A stretch of 7,216 bases of DNA from Chloroflexi bacterium UBA5177 (GTDB taxonomy: Bacteria > Chloroflexota > UBA5177): assembly GCA_002413265.1 (NCBI GenBank), contig DHWR01000302.1:488-7703 (forward strand), written 5' to 3'. A program made the position numbers and the translations under genes. Position 1 is the stretch's first letter; each line of letters starts with the position of its first letter. Shown in pieces: positions 6,941-7,216 of the stretch. The notes beneath the pieces are model-generated. The model saw only the letters and a program-made list of their open reading frames with translations, was not told the DNA's origin and made no database searches.

Positions 6941-7197
6941 ATGACCAGCATTCTGGATGCGCCCCGTCGGATTCCTACGGTGAGCGAGCCTCCCCTCATT
7001 GGTAGCCTGTTTGCCTTGCAAAAAAACCCGCTCGATTTCGTACGGCGGGTTGTGCTCGAGTGCGGCGATGCCGGACGCTTTCATCTCGGCCCGATCGGCG
7101 GCGTCGTCTTCAGCAGCTCGGCGACGGTGCAGGGGGTGCTGGTCGATAAGGCGGACGCCTTCGACAAAGGCACCCTAACCGTGCGGGCGTACCACAC
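6941..7197 (+). CDS. cytochrome P450, N-terminal fragment
   Basis: Only 85 complete codons remain before adapter sequence begins. The translation starts MTSILDAPRRIPTVSEPPLI and has the typical soluble bacterial P450 opening. A Pro-rich lead runs into GSLFALQKNPLDFVRR (21-36), then CGDAGRFHLGPIGGVVFSS (41-59) for the first beta strands. A helix-B segment with VQGVLVDKADAFDKG (63-77) follows. No N-terminal membrane anchor is present. The haem-binding Cys loop, I helix and ExxR motif are all beyond the contig end, so the P450 family and substrate cannot be judged. The gene is divergent from the haem-peroxidase operon, whose putative lipid-hydroperoxide chemistry would suit a fatty-acid or peroxide-using P450; that link is inference. 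Codons after position 7197 are in frame but are not genomic. Confidence 0.85.
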
Positions 7198-7216
7198 CTG
7201 TCTCTTATACACATCT
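7198..7216 (+). other. Tn5/Nextera mosaic-end adapter contamination
   Basis: The terminal 19 bases, CTGTCTCTTATACACATCT, are exactly the transposase mosaic-end sequence used in Nextera-type library preparation. It interrupts the P450 gene at the very end of the window. It should be treated as untrimmed adapter, not as a transposon end or genomic sequence. Confidence 0.96.

Noticed and set aside
6767..7084. 105-codon minus-strand open frame
   Set aside because: It overlaps the recognisable P450 start on the other strand and shows no protein-family features.
7198..7216. genuine Tn5-type transposon end
   Set aside because: It is an exact mosaic end placed precisely at the sequence terminus, with no transposase or target duplication; adapter contamination explains it fully.

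Overview
The window comes from a high-GC bacterium. Evidence is GC-rich codon third positions in the long reading frames, Shine-Dalgarno sequences in front of most starts, short intergenic gaps and one GTG start. Nothing seen fixes the phylum. The last 19 bases are the Tn5/Nextera transposase mosaic end, so the right edge is a sequencing-adapter artefact at a contig end.

Layout: five genes lie head to tail on the minus strand and look like one operon. They are read from about 6595 down to 208 with gaps of 12, 61, 20 and 58 bases. In order of transcription they are: (1) a haem peroxidase/dioxygenase of the animal-peroxidase superfamily that resembles plant fatty-acid alpha-dioxygenase; (2) a small conserved protein of unknown function; (3) a membrane protein with a clear internal domain duplication; (4) a DyP-type peroxidase; (5) a catalase-related haem protein with a Thr-His distal motif like coral allene oxide synthase. 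A GC-rich hairpin followed by a T tract (135-170) is a plausible terminator. To the right, across a 345-base gap, the first 85 codons of a cytochrome P450 run divergently on the plus strand until the adapter cuts the gene off.

How they may work together (inference): an alpha-dioxygenase-like enzyme would oxygenate fatty acids to hydroperoxides. The DyP peroxidase, the catalase/AOS-like protein and the P450 are haem enzymes from families that reduce, rearrange or further oxidise peroxides and lipids. Four different haem-enzyme families plus two uncharacterised proteins, one in the membrane, make this a candidate bacterial oxylipin or lipid-peroxide pathway. The alternative is a peroxide or lipid-peroxide defence operon. 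No mobile elements, tRNAs, rRNAs or CRISPR arrays were seen.
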